A DNA stretch of 64,000 nucleotides, taken from Streptomyces sedi (GTDB lineage Bacteria; Actinomycetota; Actinomycetes; Streptomycetales; Streptomycetaceae). The stretch covers positions 62,001-126,000 of the forward strand of contig NZ_VDGT01000002.1 in assembly GCF_006335015.1 (NCBI RefSeq), given 5' to 3'. The position numbers and the translations under genes were made by a program. This document shows, in pieces, positions 43,472-52,242 of this stretch; position 1 is the stretch's first letter, and every line of letters starts with the position of its first letter. The notes below the pieces were generated by a model. The model worked only from the letters and a program-made list of their open reading frames with translations, had not been told where the DNA came from and did no database searches.

Positions 43472-44410
43472 TCAGAAGTGGCGCGCCCCGTCGTCGTCCG
43501 GCGGGGGACCGCCACCCGCGGCCGGGGCCGCGCCGGCTATCGGGGAGCCGCCGGCCGGCCCCGCGTCAAGCGGCTGGACCGGGACCTCGCCCACCGCCGC
43601 ACGGCCTCCGGGCAGCAGCTGACGCCCACGGCCGACCACCGCCCTGGTGCGCTCCGCGTCGGCGACGCGCTGCGCCGCCTGCCAGGCGGCCCGGCCGCCC
43701 CGCGCCGTGTACCGCGCGGTGACCGCGGCCGTCGCCCCGATCAGCCCGCCGCGCACCCGGGTCCCCGCGCACCGGTCCGCCAGCGAACGCCGGCCGCCGA
43801 CCAACGCCGGTGTCGCGTTGGCCAGATAGACGACCACCGTCAGCACCAGCACCACCCCGCTGGCCAGGAAGGCGCCCGACAGCAGCAGGCAGCAGGCCAG
43901 GGACAGCAACCCCACGTCGGCGACCGTGGTGACCGCCGCCCGCACCGCCGCCGCGCGCCGACCCGGCCGCGCCGCGCCGCCGGCGGCGTCGCCCGCCTCG
44001 CCGGCGGGGGAGACCCGCAGGCCGAGCAGCGCCTTGCCCAGGGTGGTGCCCGCGAAGGCCAACGCCAGGAACTGGTAGAGGAAGGTGGCGATCACCAGCA
44101 GGGCGAACCCCTGCTGCACGGCGCGTATCGAGCGGCGCCACAGCGACTGGCCCAACGCCTGCCCCGCCTCGGCGAGATCGCCGTCCGAGGTGACGACCTT
44201 CCACACGCCGGTGCCGGCGAGCCCGTCCACGTCGCCCAACATGGCGCTGATCCGGTGGAAGGTGAGGAAGCCCAGCAGCACGGCGACCGTGATCACCAGC
44301 GCGTAGTCCACCAGCCAGGCGGTGACCCTCCGCCACCCGGGAGCCCTCGTCAAGGCCCGCCCCGGCGCCGCACCCGCGTCCACGCGGGCCCCCTCGCCCC
44401 ACTCGTCCAT
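43472..44410 (-). CDS. RDD-family membrane protein
   Basis: Membrane protein of 312 residues. The RDD motif region is at about 25-50 (PGWRRVTAWLVDYALVITVA). A second helix pair follows around 110-145 (GTTLGKALLGLRV, a conserved RDD ending), and more hydrophobic segments at 165-200. The C-terminal 90 residues are hydrophilic and proline/glycine-rich. RDD proteins include small ion exchangers and accessory membrane proteins; function here is unassigned. It precedes the RHS gene on the same strand, so it may form a membrane platform for that protein. Confidence 0.8.
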   Translation of the reverse strand: MDEWGEGARVDAGAAPGRALTRAPGWRRVTAWLVDYALVITVAVLLGFLTFHRISAMLGDVDGLAGTGVWKVVTSDGDLAEAGQALGQSLWRRSIRAVQQGFALLVIATFLYQFLALAFAGTTLGKALLGLRVSPAGEAGDAAGGAARPGRRAAAVRAAVTTVADVGLLSLACCLLLSGAFLASGVVLVLTVVVYLANATPALVGGRRSLADRCAGTRVRGGLIGATAAVTARYTARGGRAAWQAAQRVADAERTRAVVGRGRQLLPGGRAAVGEVPVQPLDAGPAGGSPIAGAAPAAGGGPPPDDDGARHF

Positions 44411-44618
44411 GCCCTGCCCCCGACTCCCGACCCCGCAGGGCCCCTCCCGACCGCCGGCTCCCCAGGGATGGCCAGACGGTTACTCTCTGGTGCCACATCG
44501 TAGCGGCGCCCACTGACAACGTCCGCCACTCCGTGACAACCGTCGCCGGAGCGCGGGGCCTCGCCGGGGCGACGGCAGCCATCCCCGGGTCACGGGACGC
44601 GGCGGCCGAGGACCCCGT

Positions 44619-44765
44619 TCACTCCGCCGGGAGCACCACCGCCAACTCCGCGCCGCGCCACGGCTCCTGGCGGGCCTCGGCCTCCCTCACCAGCGCGCTC
44701 AACACCACCAGCAGCAGCGCAGCCGCCGCTCCGCACGCCATACGCCACCCGTTGTTCCCGGTCAT
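44619..44765 (-). CDS. Possible 48-residue single-helix membrane peptide
   Basis: Short frame from the ATG at 44765 starting MTGNNGWRMACGAAAALLLV, with one hydrophobic helix (about 10-25) and a charged end, EPWRGAELAVVLPAE. It lies 208 bases upstream of the RDD gene on the same strand. Codon use is like the neighbours, but the ribosome site is not clear. It may be a real small protein. Confidence 0.35.
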   Translation of the reverse strand: MTGNNGWRMACGAAAALLLVVLSALVREAEARQEPWRGAELAVVLPAE

Positions 44766-45025
44766 CCCGCACGCACCCCCGTACGTCGCGTCGCCCCTCA
44801 CCGCGAGGACGCGGCCGGGGGCCGCGCGGTTCCGGGCGGTCGCGGGCGTTCGCGGGCGGTTCCGGGCCCTCGACGCGGACCACCGCGCGAAGGCGGGCCC
44901 CCGGACGGGCGCCGCGGGCCCCAACCCCCGTGAACGGCCGTGCGATTGCCGGCGTTCCCCGCGCCCGTCACCTGCGACGAAGCCACTCCGATCGATGACC
45001 AGACAAGGATGTCACCCCACAGATG

Positions 45026-45066
45026 TTGCATCATCGATGCCATGTCATGCATGATGAAGCATCGAT
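45026..45066 (+). promoter_or_regulatory. MMPL promoter with large dyad operator (copy A)
   Basis: A -35 TTGCAT (45026-45031), an 18-bp spacer and a -10 CATGAT (45050-45055). The dyad is centred on 45049.5. It has an inner perfect palindrome TCATGCATGA (45045-45054) and outer 8-bp arms ATCGATGC (45033-45040) and GCATCGAT (45059-45066), each four bases away. The operator covers the -10. Positions 45021-45066 match 48821-48866 at 39 of 46 bases. Confidence 0.8.
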
Positions 45067-45153
45067 TACGCGACATCAATCGGATGGTCGCCCTGAGTCG
45101 TGTCGGCGTGCCCGGCGACCACGGCTGTCCGGGCAGCACTCCAGGAGCGGAAA

Positions 45154-47472
45154 ATGAAGACACTGACACGTTTGTCCCTAGACCGGCCCAAGGCCGTCGT
45201 CCTCGGCTGGCTCGTCATCCTCGCCGTGGCCATGCCCTTCGCCCTCCAGCTCACCGGCGCCCTCAAGGCCGGTGGGTTCTCCGACCCCAGGGGCGCGTCG
45301 GTCGACGCCCAGGAGACCCTTGAGGCGGCGTTCGACGAGGCCCCCAACTCCCTGCTGATCGTTCTCAACGGAGACGACCCGACCGCCGTCGACGCCGCCG
45401 TCGACACGGCCGGCCAGGCCGCGGACCGGGAGGGCGTCTCGGTCGTCGTCGACCGCGACGACCAGCCGGGCTGGGTCTCGGAAGACGGCCGGACCACCTT
45501 CCTCCAGGTCGCCTTCACCAGCGACAACACCACGGTCCAGAACCTCGTCCCCGACGTGCGGGACGACGTGAGCGAGGCCGTCGGCCCGGACGTCGAGGTC
45601 AACGTGACCGGCGCCCCCGCGCTCGACTACGCGCTCAACATGCACTCCAAGGACGACGTCACGCGCGCCGAACTGATCGCGTTCCCCGTGCTGTTCGTGG
45701 TCCTGCTGCTGGTCTTCCGCTCGGTCGCCGCCATGGCGGTGCCGCTCGCGCTGGCCGGCGTGACCCTGATGATCACCCAGGCCATCGGCTTCGCCATGAC
45801 CAAGGTGACCGACGTCAACAGCCTCTTCACCAACATCGTCACCATGGTCGGCCTGGCCGTCGCCGTCGACTACTCGCTCTTCATCGTCAAGCGGTTCCGC
45901 GAGGAACTGGCCGAGGGACTCGACGTGCGCCGCGCCCTGGAGCGCACCATGGCCACCGTCGGCCACTCGGTGCTCTTCAGCGGCCTAGCCGTGGTCGTCG
46001 CGCTCTCCGCGCTCTTCGTCCCCCGCGCCATGTCCTTCACCAGCATCGCGCTGGGCGGCGTCGCGGTCTCCGTGATCGCCGTGCTGATGGCGGTCACCCT
46101 GCTGCCCGCCGTGCTGAGCCTGCTCGGCCACCGGATCAACTGGGGCTCGCTGCGGCGCCGTTCGCGTGCCGCCGCCTCCGAGGCAAACGCCGGGGCCACC
46201 GCCTCCGACGCCTCGAACGGCCGGAGCGCCGACGCCCCGCGCGCCACCCGCTTCCCCGGGCGCCCCGGCGTCGTGCTGGCCGGCCTGGCCGTCGGCTTCA
46301 CCGTGCTCGCCCTGCCGGCGACCCAGCTCACCCTGCGCGTCCCGGTCGCCAGCGCCGACATCCTGCCCGCCTCGGACGAGGCCCGCGTCGGCATGGAGCG
46401 CATCCAGGAGGACATCGGCATCCGCGAGATGTTCCCCATCCAGGTGGTGCTCACCGCCGACGAGGCGAACGCCGCCGAACTGCTGGAGACGGCCGGCGCC
46501 ATCGCCGACCGCGCGGCCGGCCTGCCCGGCGCCGACGAGGTGCGCAGCGTCGCGGATCTCCCGCTGGGTGCCACCGAGTTGACGCAGGCCCTGGACGGCG
46601 CGATCACCCTCGACGACGAGGCCGCGACCGCCATGGCGCAGCTGGTCAGCACCGAGGACGGCTCGCTGGTCACCCGGGTGATGGTGATCGCCGCCGGCGA
46701 CCCCGACAGCTCCGTCGCCCACGACCTGGTCGGCGAGCTGCGTTCCGAGGTCGACGACCTGACCGGCGCCGGCGTCGAGGCGAAGATCGCGGGCGCCACC
46801 GCGACCGGCTCCGACTTCGACAGCCTGGTGCTGCGCTCGGCCCCCGTGGTCGTCGGCTTCGTCGCCCTGCTCAGCTTCCTGATCCTGCTGGCCGCGTTCC
46901 GCTCGGTGCTGCTGCCGCTGCTGGCCCTGGCACTCAACGTGGCGGTCGTCGCGGCCAGCCTGGGCGTGCTGGCGCTGGTCTCCGGCAACGGCGAGCAGAG
47001 CATCAACAGCGTCACCCCGCTGATGCTCTTCGCCGTGATGTTCGGCCTGAGCATGGACTACATGGTGATCATGTTCTCGCGGATGAGGGAGATGTACCTG
47101 GACGGTGTCCCGCACCGCGAGGCCGTCCTCGGCGGGCTCGCCCGTACGGCGGGACTGGTGAACGGGGCGGCGGCGATCATGGTGGCCGTGTTCGCATCCT
47201 TCACGAGTGCACAGATCAGCATCGTTCGCGAACTGGGCATCAGCCTCGCGGTCGCGGTCCTGCTGGACGCCGTCGTCGTCCGTCGTCTGCTGATGCCGGC
47301 AGCGCTTCTGTTGATCGGTGAGCGGATCTGGGGACGCCGGCCGGTGACCGGTACCCCGAACGACCCCCCGGCCCCGACCGAGGTCGCCGACGGTCCCGAC
47401 TCTCTCCCCTCGGGCCCCGAAGCCTCCTCCCCGGCGGACACCCCCCGGTCCGCCGCCCCCGCCCTGCGCTGA
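45154..47472 (+). CDS. MMPL/RND-family lipid or drug exporter
   Basis: Membrane transporter of 772 residues with the duplicated MMPL layout. TM1 (AVVLGWLVILAVAMPFALQL) is followed by an extracytoplasmic loop of about 150 residues. A five-helix bundle comes next, with the proton-relay Asp in NIVTMVGLAVAVDYSLFIVK (about 260). A second such half follows, with VMFGLSMDYMVIMFSRMREM (about 630). In actinobacteria such pumps export lipids, siderophores and natural products. The ATG at 45154 has AGGAG. Its promoter carries the same dyad as the ribB promoter, so it is probably the export arm of that cluster. Confidence 0.9.
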   Translation: MKTLTRLSLDRPKAVVLGWLVILAVAMPFALQLTGALKAGGFSDPRGASVDAQETLEAAFDEAPNSLLIVLNGDDPTAVDAAVDTAGQAADREGVSVVVDRDDQPGWVSEDGRTTFLQVAFTSDNTTVQNLVPDVRDDVSEAVGPDVEVNVTGAPALDYALNMHSKDDVTRAELIAFPVLFVVLLLVFRSVAAMAVPLALAGVTLMITQAIGFAMTKVTDVNSLFTNIVTMVGLAVAVDYSLFIVKRFREELAEGLDVRRALERTMATVGHSVLFSGLAVVVALSALFVPRAMSFTSIALGGVAVSVIAVLMAVTLLPAVLSLLGHRINWGSLRRRSRAAASEANAGATASDASNGRSADAPRATRFPGRPGVVLAGLAVGFTVLALPATQLTLRVPVASADILPASDEARVGMERIQEDIGIREMFPIQVVLTADEANAAELLETAGAIADRAAGLPGADEVRSVADLPLGATELTQALDGAITLDDEAATAMAQLVSTEDGSLVTRVMVIAAGDPDSSVAHDLVGELRSEVDDLTGAGVEAKIAGATATGSDFDSLVLRSAPVVVGFVALLSFLILLAAFRSVLLPLLALALNVAVVAASLGVLALVSGNGEQSINSVTPLMLFAVMFGLSMDYMVIMFSRMREMYLDGVPHREAVLGGLARTAGLVNGAAAIMVAVFASFTSAQISIVRELGISLAVAVLLDAVVVRRLLMPAALLLIGERIWGRRPVTGTPNDPPAPTEVADGPDSLPSGPEASSPADTPRSAAPALR

Positions 47473-47498
47473 CGTCTCCCCCGACGTAGCGCGGACCG

Positions 47499-47537
47499 CC
47501 TGTGCCGCCCGGCCTCCCAAGGCCCGGGCGGCACAGG
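47499..47537 (+). terminator. Terminator of the MMPL gene
   Basis: Stem CCTGTGCCGCCCGG / CCGGGCGGCACAGG (14 bp perfect) with further inner pairing GGCCT / AGGCC, 26 bases after the stop codon. Confidence 0.85.
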
Positions 47538-47937
47538 TGTGTCCGGCGGCCACCGGGGCGCTCCGCGGTGGCCTTCGCGGCGCGGAGGCCTTCGCGGCGC
47601 GCGGCCCAGGCCCCGGCCCCGGGTGCGGGTCGCCCCGGGGCGACGACGCGGCCACGGCGCCCGGTTGGCGCGGCGCGGCCCGCCAGGCGCCGGCGACGCG
47701 CACCGCCAGGCGCCGTCGACGCACCCGCCAGGCGCCGTCGACGCACCGGCCGGTGGCGGCCCGAGGGGGGCGCGGGGCGCCGCGGCGGTGCATGGGCGCC
47801 CGGCCCCGGGCGCCCACGGCCCCGGCCGGGCGGCCACGGCCCCGGGCGGGCGGACGGGGGCGTCCGAGCCCTGGTGGTCGGACGCTCGCGCCCCCGCCCG
47901 TCCGGAGGCCGGCCGGGCGCCGGGGCACGGGAAACGA

Positions 47938-47971
47938 CCGAGGGCCTTCGCGGAGTCGCGAAGGCCCTCGG
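47938..47971. terminator. Perfect 15-bp hairpin between MMPL and MarR genes
   Basis: Arms at 47938-47952 (CCGAGGGCCTTCGCG) and 47957-47971 with a four-base loop GAGT. It lies 139 bases past the MarR stop codon. Confidence 0.75.
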
Positions 47972-48110
47972 CCGTGCTGGTCAGGCGGTCATGCGGGTAC
48001 TGCGGTACTGCGGTACTGCGTTACCGCCGGCATCGCGCGCGTGGGGGGCGGCGATGGCCGACGCCGTCGGCTCGCCGAGGCGGACGGCCGACGGCCGGTG
48101 GGCCGGGTGT

Positions 48111-48647
48111 TCACCCCCCGCTGGGGAAGCCCTCGCGCGGGAAGCGCTCGGCGATGGTGGCGGCGCTCGGCGTGCCCTCGATGACGCGGCGAAGGGCGAG
48201 GATCACGATCTCCCTGTGCTCCTCCGAGAGCCCGCTGCCCACCATCCGGTCCATCGCGTTGTCGACCTCCCGCAGCTGCGGGATCATCTCCTCGCCCCGG
48301 GTGCTGAGTCGCAGGTAGATGACGCGGCGGTCGATGCGTCCCGGCTCGCGTTCCACCAGGCCGGCCTTGGTGAGGGTGTCCACCAGCCGGCTCGGGCTGC
48401 CGCTCTCGCAGACCACCTGGCGTCCCAGCTCGGCCAGGGTCAGCGGGGCCTTGCGGGAGAGTACCAGCAGGATCTCGGCCTGGGCCGGGGTGAGCCCGAG
48501 CGGGCGCAGCTGGGCGCCCATCGCGCGGGCGCCCTCGCGCTGCGCGGCGAGGACCAGGTAGCGCAGTTCCGTGTCGCCCGCGGTCGGCTGACTGTCGTGG
48601 CCGCCCACGTGAACGGGTGGGTCGGCCAGGGATGTTCGTCGGGTCAT
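48111..48647 (-). CDS. MarR-family regulator of the MMPL/ribB-lipid cluster
   Basis: Regulator of 178 residues with a 30-residue N-terminal extension. The winged helix-turn-helix spans about 60-130: LTPAQAEILLVLSRKAPLTL, the recognition helix CESGSPSRLVDTLTKAGLVE, and the wing RIDRRVIYLRLSTRG. The Cys at the start of the recognition helix could make it redox-sensitive, but this is untested. The ATG at 48647 has AGGAGG. It diverges from the ribB-lipid genes and converges on the MMPL exporter, and both promoters contain the same dyad. That makes it the obvious candidate regulator of both. Confidence 0.9.
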   Translation of the reverse strand: MTRRTSLADPPVHVGGHDSQPTAGDTELRYLVLAAQREGARAMGAQLRPLGLTPAQAEILLVLSRKAPLTLAELGRQVVCESGSPSRLVDTLTKAGLVEREPGRIDRRVIYLRLSTRGEEMIPQLREVDNAMDRMVGSGLSEEHREIVILALRRVIEGTPSAATIAERFPREGFPSGG

Positions 48648-48981
48648 GGGGGCCTCCTGGTCGTCGCGACGTCTTTGTCGAGTCGTCGTGGGGTCGTCGG
48701 GAGCTGGGGGAACCGCCGAGGCGGCCAACGCTCATCTCCATGATGCCACATCCATGACACCGAAAAAGATGACCCGTCATCGATATGGATACCGCTTCAA
48801 GTGTCCATCAAACCCAAAGAAGGTGTTGCAACACCGATGTCTCGTCATGCATGATTAAGCATCGATGTTACGGCATCGATTTGCGACAGGGATCGTGCGT
48901 CTTGTGGCGCTCGGCCCCCGCTTCACCGCACAGCGAGACCCAGAGACCAAGTCCACAGCAGGAAAAGAAGGAGACACTCCC
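48648..48981. other. Divergent promoter region between MarR and ribB
   Basis: This 334-base region is less GC-rich than its surroundings. It holds operator copy B (48826-48866) toward ribB. Nearer the MarR side it has a separate perfect dyad GATGA-4-TCATC (48768-48781) and a loose CATGATG/CATCCATG cluster (48737-48757), which may serve the MarR promoter. No small gene is supported. Confidence 0.6.
48826..48866 (+). promoter_or_regulatory. ribB-cluster promoter with large dyad operator (copy B)
   Basis: The layout is identical to copy A: -35 TTGCAA (48826-48831), 18-bp spacer, -10 CATGAT (48850-48855), inner palindrome TCATGCATGA (48845-48854) and right arm GCATCGAT (48859-48866). The left arm has two mismatches. 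It lies 115 bases before ribB. Confidence 0.8.
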
Positions 48982-49635
48982 ATGAGCGTTCAGACCCTCG
49001 ACGCCCCGCCCATCGTTCTCGACGAGGCCGCCACCGCCGTCGCCGCCATCGCCCGTGGCGAGCTGGTCGTGGTCGTCGACGACGAGAACCGCGAGAACGA
49101 GGGCGACCTGATCGTCGCCGCCGACCACGCGGACGCCGCCGCGATCAACTACATGATCACGCACGGTCGCGGCCTGGTCTGCGTCTCCGTCACCGAGGAG
49201 CGCGCCGCCGAGCTGAACCTGCCGCCGATGGTGGACCGCAACGAGGACCACCACGGCACCGCCTTCACCGTCAGCGTCGACGGCGGCCCCGAGCACGGCG
49301 TCACCACCGGCATCTCCGCCCCCGACCGCGCCAAGACCATCGAGCTGATCCTCGACGGCAAGAGCGAGGACCTGCGGCGCCCGGGCCACATCTTCCCGCT
49401 GGTCGCCCGCCCCGGCGGCGTGCTGGCGCGGCCCGGCCACACCGAGGCCGCCGTGGACCTGGCCCGCTTCGCCGGCCTGCGCCCCGCCGGCGTCATCGTG
49501 GAGATCATCCTGGAGGACGGCACCATGGCCCGGCTGCCCCACCTGGCCGACTTCGCCCGCCGCGAGGGCCTGGTGCTGACCAGCATCGAGAAGCTGCAGG
49601 AGTACGCCGCCGCGCAGCTCCGGGCGACCCGGTGA
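48982..49635 (+). CDS. ribB: 3,4-dihydroxy-2-butanone 4-phosphate (DHBP) synthase, stand-alone
   Basis: Enzyme of 217 residues converting ribulose 5-phosphate to the C4 compound DHBP plus formate. All active-site segments are intact: [20 protein letters not shown] (acidic metal and substrate site), [36 protein letters not shown], and [20 protein letters not shown] with HTEAAVDL. There is no GTP cyclohydrolase II domain, unlike the RibBA fusion usual for riboflavin synthesis, and no rib genes are adjacent. Instead it heads a fatty-acid-type gene set. It is therefore more likely to supply DHBP as a building block than to make riboflavin. AAGAAGGAGA precedes the ATG. The next gene overlaps by four bases. 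Confidence 0.93.
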   Translation: MSVQTLDAPPIVLDEAATAVAAIARGELVVVVDDENRENEGDLIVAADHADAAAINYMITHGRGLVCVSVTEERAAELNLPPMVDRNEDHHGTAFTVSVDGGPEHGVTTGISAPDRAKTIELILDGKSEDLRRPGHIFPLVARPGGVLARPGHTEAAVDLARFAGLRPAGVIVEIILEDGTMARLPHLADFARREGLVLTSIEKLQEYAAAQLRATR

Positions 49636-50870
49636 GCCGGATACCCGGCCTGATGGCGCGTGTCACGACCGCCGTTACCCGTCCCGCGGTCGTGACCCGC
49701 TATCTCTCCGGAGTCGAAGGCGTCCAGCACATCCCCGTGGACGGGCCGTTCGTCCTCGTCCCCAACCACAGCAGCTTCTCCGACCACCTGATCCTCGACG
49801 CGGTGTTGCACGCCCTGCGCGACACCCCGTCCTCCTACCTGACCAAGTCCGAGGCCTTCGACAACACGCTCCGCGCCCAGTGGACCGTGGGAATGGGCGG
49901 CATCCCGGTCGACCGCGACCAGCCGGGGCGGGACCTCCTCGCCAAGGTGGACGGGGTCCTGAACGGCGGCGGCGCCCTGGTGATCTACCCCGAGGGCACC
50001 CGGGGGACCGGCTGGCCGCTGCTCCCCTTCAAGGACGGCGCCTTCCGCTTCGCCGACCGGGCCAGGGTCCCGGTCATCCCGGTCGCCCTCTGGGGCGCCC
50101 AGCACATCCTCCCGAAGGGAGCCAACCTCCCCCGGAGCGCCAAGGCCCGCGTGGTCTTCGGCGCCCCCCTGACCGCCGACCTCTCCCTCCCCCGCAAGCA
50201 GCGCATCGCCGACTTCACCGAAAGGACCAGGTCCGCCCTGGAGACCCTGGTCCTGACCGCGGCCCAACCCAGGTCGGAACGCGACGCGGAGGCCACCGCG
50301 GCCCTCGCCGCCCGCGCCACCGCCATGATCGAACGTTCGCTCAGCAGGACCGACTCCCAGACCCCCGACCGCCGACGAGACCAGGCGTCCCTCCTGCTGC
50401 GCCTCGGTCGACTCACCGACCCCGACAACCCCGACCTGCGCGTGACCCGGGCCAGGCTGGCCGGCCTCCGCGCACTCGACGCCTCCCCGCCGCGGCGCCT
50501 GGCGCTGCTGCGGGGGGTGCGGCGGGAGGCCGAAGACGTCCTGCGCGACCACCCCGACCACCTGATGGCCCGCTACCTGCTGGGGCGTTGGCACCTGCTG
50601 ACGCCCCGGCAGCTGGGGGGCCGGCCGGAGAGGGCGCTGGGGCACCTGCGGGAGGCCGCGCGACGAGGCGCCGCCGACACCCGCTACCCGATGGCCTACG
50701 CCGAGGCCCTGATCACCACGGGGCAGCACGCCGAGGCGAGTGGGGTGCTGCGGCGGGTGATCGACGCCCCGGCGCCCGACCGAAGGACGGCGGACCGCAG
50801 GCAACGCGCACAGGCCCGTTACAGCGAACTGACCGCGACCCACGCCGCGGTACTCAGCCCCGGAAGGTGA
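49632..50870 (+). CDS. PlsC-type acyltransferase with helical-repeat C-terminal domain
   Basis: Protein of 412 residues. The N-terminal half (about 1-220) is a glycerolphosphate-type acyltransferase. [14 protein letters not shown] is the catalytic His-x4-Asp box. [15 protein letters not shown] is the second block. [20 protein letters not shown] is the third block with the Glu-Gly-Thr-Arg phosphate-binding signature, and [12 protein letters not shown] is the fourth. The C-terminal half is a helical region resembling TPR repeats ([14 protein letters not shown] and [20 protein letters not shown]), unusual for PlsC enzymes. The GTG at 49632 overlaps ribB. In context it may move an acyl chain from ACP to DHBP or a derivative. 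That acceptor is inference. Confidence 0.85.
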   Translation: MSRIPGLMARVTTAVTRPAVVTRYLSGVEGVQHIPVDGPFVLVPNHSSFSDHLILDAVLHALRDTPSSYLTKSEAFDNTLRAQWTVGMGGIPVDRDQPGRDLLAKVDGVLNGGGALVIYPEGTRGTGWPLLPFKDGAFRFADRARVPVIPVALWGAQHILPKGANLPRSAKARVVFGAPLTADLSLPRKQRIADFTERTRSALETLVLTAAQPRSERDAEATAALAARATAMIERSLSRTDSQTPDRRRDQASLLLRLGRLTDPDNPDLRVTRARLAGLRALDASPPRRLALLRGVRREAEDVLRDHPDHLMARYLLGRWHLLTPRQLGGRPERALGHLREAARRGAADTRYPMAYAEALITTGQHAEASGVLRRVIDAPAPDRRTADRRQRAQARYSELTATHAAVLSPGR

Positions 50871-50876
50871 CCCGAC

Positions 50877-51467
50877 ATGTCCCAACCTCCGATCCTGTGG
50901 TGCGGAAGCACCCTGGTGGTCTTCGACGGGCCGCGCCGCCTGACCTGGCGCAGGGGGCCCAGGGGCGAGTGGTTCCCCGTCTCCCTGTGGCCGACGCCGC
51001 AGCAGGCGCTCCAGGTCAACGAGCATCTGGCCCAGGGCGGGGGGCTGCTGGTCCTCGTCGAGGAGGCGGAGACCGAGATCCCGTTGCACACCGAGGAGTT
51101 GGCCGGCGCCCCCTGGGAGCTGGCCGACCGGGTGACGGTGGAGGACGGCCTCGCCGAGCTCCGCGTCCCCGCGCTCGACTGGCTCCCGGAGGAACTTCAG
51201 GCGCGGGGGCGGAAGTTCCTCAAGGACTCGGCCTGCTTCTTCGAGCGCCAGCCCGACCTGCTCATCCCGCACCTGGTCGTCGAGCCGCTCGGCCCGACGC
51301 CCGAGAACCTGCGCTTCGGGCGACTCCGCCCGCCCCGCCGGTGCACCGACGAGCGCCTGCGGACCGTGGCCGACCACCTCTTCGATCACGGACTGACGAT
51401 GCCCCGCGCCCCCGAGTCGCTCGGCGACGACGCCTCGTGGGCCCCCATGTTGGAGACCATCTCATGA
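50877..51467 (+). CDS. Unknown protein in the ribB-lipid cluster
   Basis: Soluble protein of 196 residues starting [20 protein letters not shown] do not recognise a domain. It is rich in Trp and acidic residues, has no signal peptide or membrane helix, and ends in EDLFDHGL-like helical sequence and WAPMLETIS. Visible landmarks are [37 protein letters not shown] and [20 protein letters not shown]. It sits six bases after the acyltransferase stop and overlaps the reductase start by four bases, so it is clearly part of the operon. It may be a pathway-specific enzyme or scaffold. Confidence 0.75.
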   Translation: MSQPPILWCGSTLVVFDGPRRLTWRRGPRGEWFPVSLWPTPQQALQVNEHLAQGGGLLVLVEEAETEIPLHTEELAGAPWELADRVTVEDGLAELRVPALDWLPEELQARGRKFLKDSACFFERQPDLLIPHLVVEPLGPTPENLRFGRLRPPRRCTDERLRTVADHLFDHGLTMPRAPESLGDDASWAPMLETIS

Positions 51468-52240
51468 ACGACGACACCCTCACCGTGGCGCCGCCGGACC
51501 TGCGGGACGCGCTGCCGCTCGATGGCCGGGTCGTGGCCCTGACGGGCTCCGCCAGGGGCCTGGGACTGCAGATCACCGAGGCGCTGCTCGACCAGGGCGC
51601 CCAGGTCATCGCCAACTACCGTTCGATGTCCCGTGAGTTGCGGGAGCTGGGCCGGGTCAACGGCGACCGGCTGCGGCTGCTGCCCGGCGACGTCACCAGC
51701 GAGGAGACCGCCGAGTCCCTGGTCGTGGAGGCCCGCCGCCTCGGCCGGCTCGACGTCCTGATCCACAACGCCGGCATCACCCGCGACCAGCCGCTGGTCC
51801 GGATGCCCGTCGAGGACTGGGACGAGGTCCACCGGGTCAACCTGCGCGGCGCGTTCCTCAGCACCAAGCACGCCCTGAAGCTGATGATGCGGGCCCGGTA
51901 CGGACGGATCATCTACATCTCCTCCGTCACCGCCCTCACCGGCAACAGCGGGCAGGCCGCCTACACCTCGTCCAAGTCCGGGCTGCACGGCCTGGCCCTG
52001 TCCGTCTCCCAGGAGTACGCCTCCTACAACGTCCGCACCGCGACCGTCGCCCCCGGCATCCTCGACACCGGCCTCGGCTCGCTCGTCGCCCCCGCCCAGC
52101 GCCGCCGCATGGAGGACCGTTCGCTGCTCGGCCTCGGCCCCGCCGACCAGACCGCCGCCACCGTCGCCTTCCTCGCCAGCCCCGCCGCCGACTACATCAA
52201 CGCGACCGTGATCCGCACCGACGGAGGAATGAGGTACTGA
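51464..52240 (+). CDS. FabG-like 3-oxoacyl-ACP reductase (SDR)
   Basis: SDR of 258 residues with a close FabG pattern. TGSARGLGLQITEALLDQGA is the cofactor loop, HNAGITRDQPLVRMPVEDWD has the FabG-type NAGITRD signature, and YISSVTALTGNSGQAAYTSS and SKSGLHGL carry the catalytic Ser, Tyr and Lys. The ending INATVIRTDGGMRY also matches FabG. It would reduce a 3-oxoacyl-ACP or a related beta-keto intermediate. Translational coupling to the unknown protein and the nearby ACP and ketosynthases support a dedicated acyl-chain assembly line. It may instead reduce a cyclised product. Confidence 0.88.
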   Translation: MNDDTLTVAPPDLRDALPLDGRVVALTGSARGLGLQITEALLDQGAQVIANYRSMSRELRELGRVNGDRLRLLPGDVTSEETAESLVVEARRLGRLDVLIHNAGITRDQPLVRMPVEDWDEVHRVNLRGAFLSTKHALKLMMRARYGRIIYISSVTALTGNSGQAAYTSSKSGLHGLALSVSQEYASYNVRTATVAPGILDTGLGSLVAPAQRRRMEDRSLLGLGPADQTAATVAFLASPAADYINATVIRTDGGMRY

Positions 52241-52242
52241 CC

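Larger units (their letters stand above)
47473..48110. other. 638-base non-coding, repeat-rich gap between convergent genes
   Basis: Extremely GC-rich region with no supported gene. It is bounded by two strong hairpins (47499-47537 and 47938-47971). It contains a 17-bp direct repeat (GGCCTTCGCGGCGCG at 47570 and 47587). It also holds three copies of a 22-bp unit with core CGCCAGGCGCCG (47681, 47704, 47726). Confidence 0.65.

Noticed and set aside
47473..48110. Several long frames in the GC-rich gap after the MMPL gene
   Set aside because: All are Arg/Gly/Pro-rich, overlap tandem repeats and hairpins, and have no ribosome sites.
48785..48985. Short frame across the ribB promoter region
   Set aside because: It covers the operator and ribosome site, has poor codon bias and no initiation signal.
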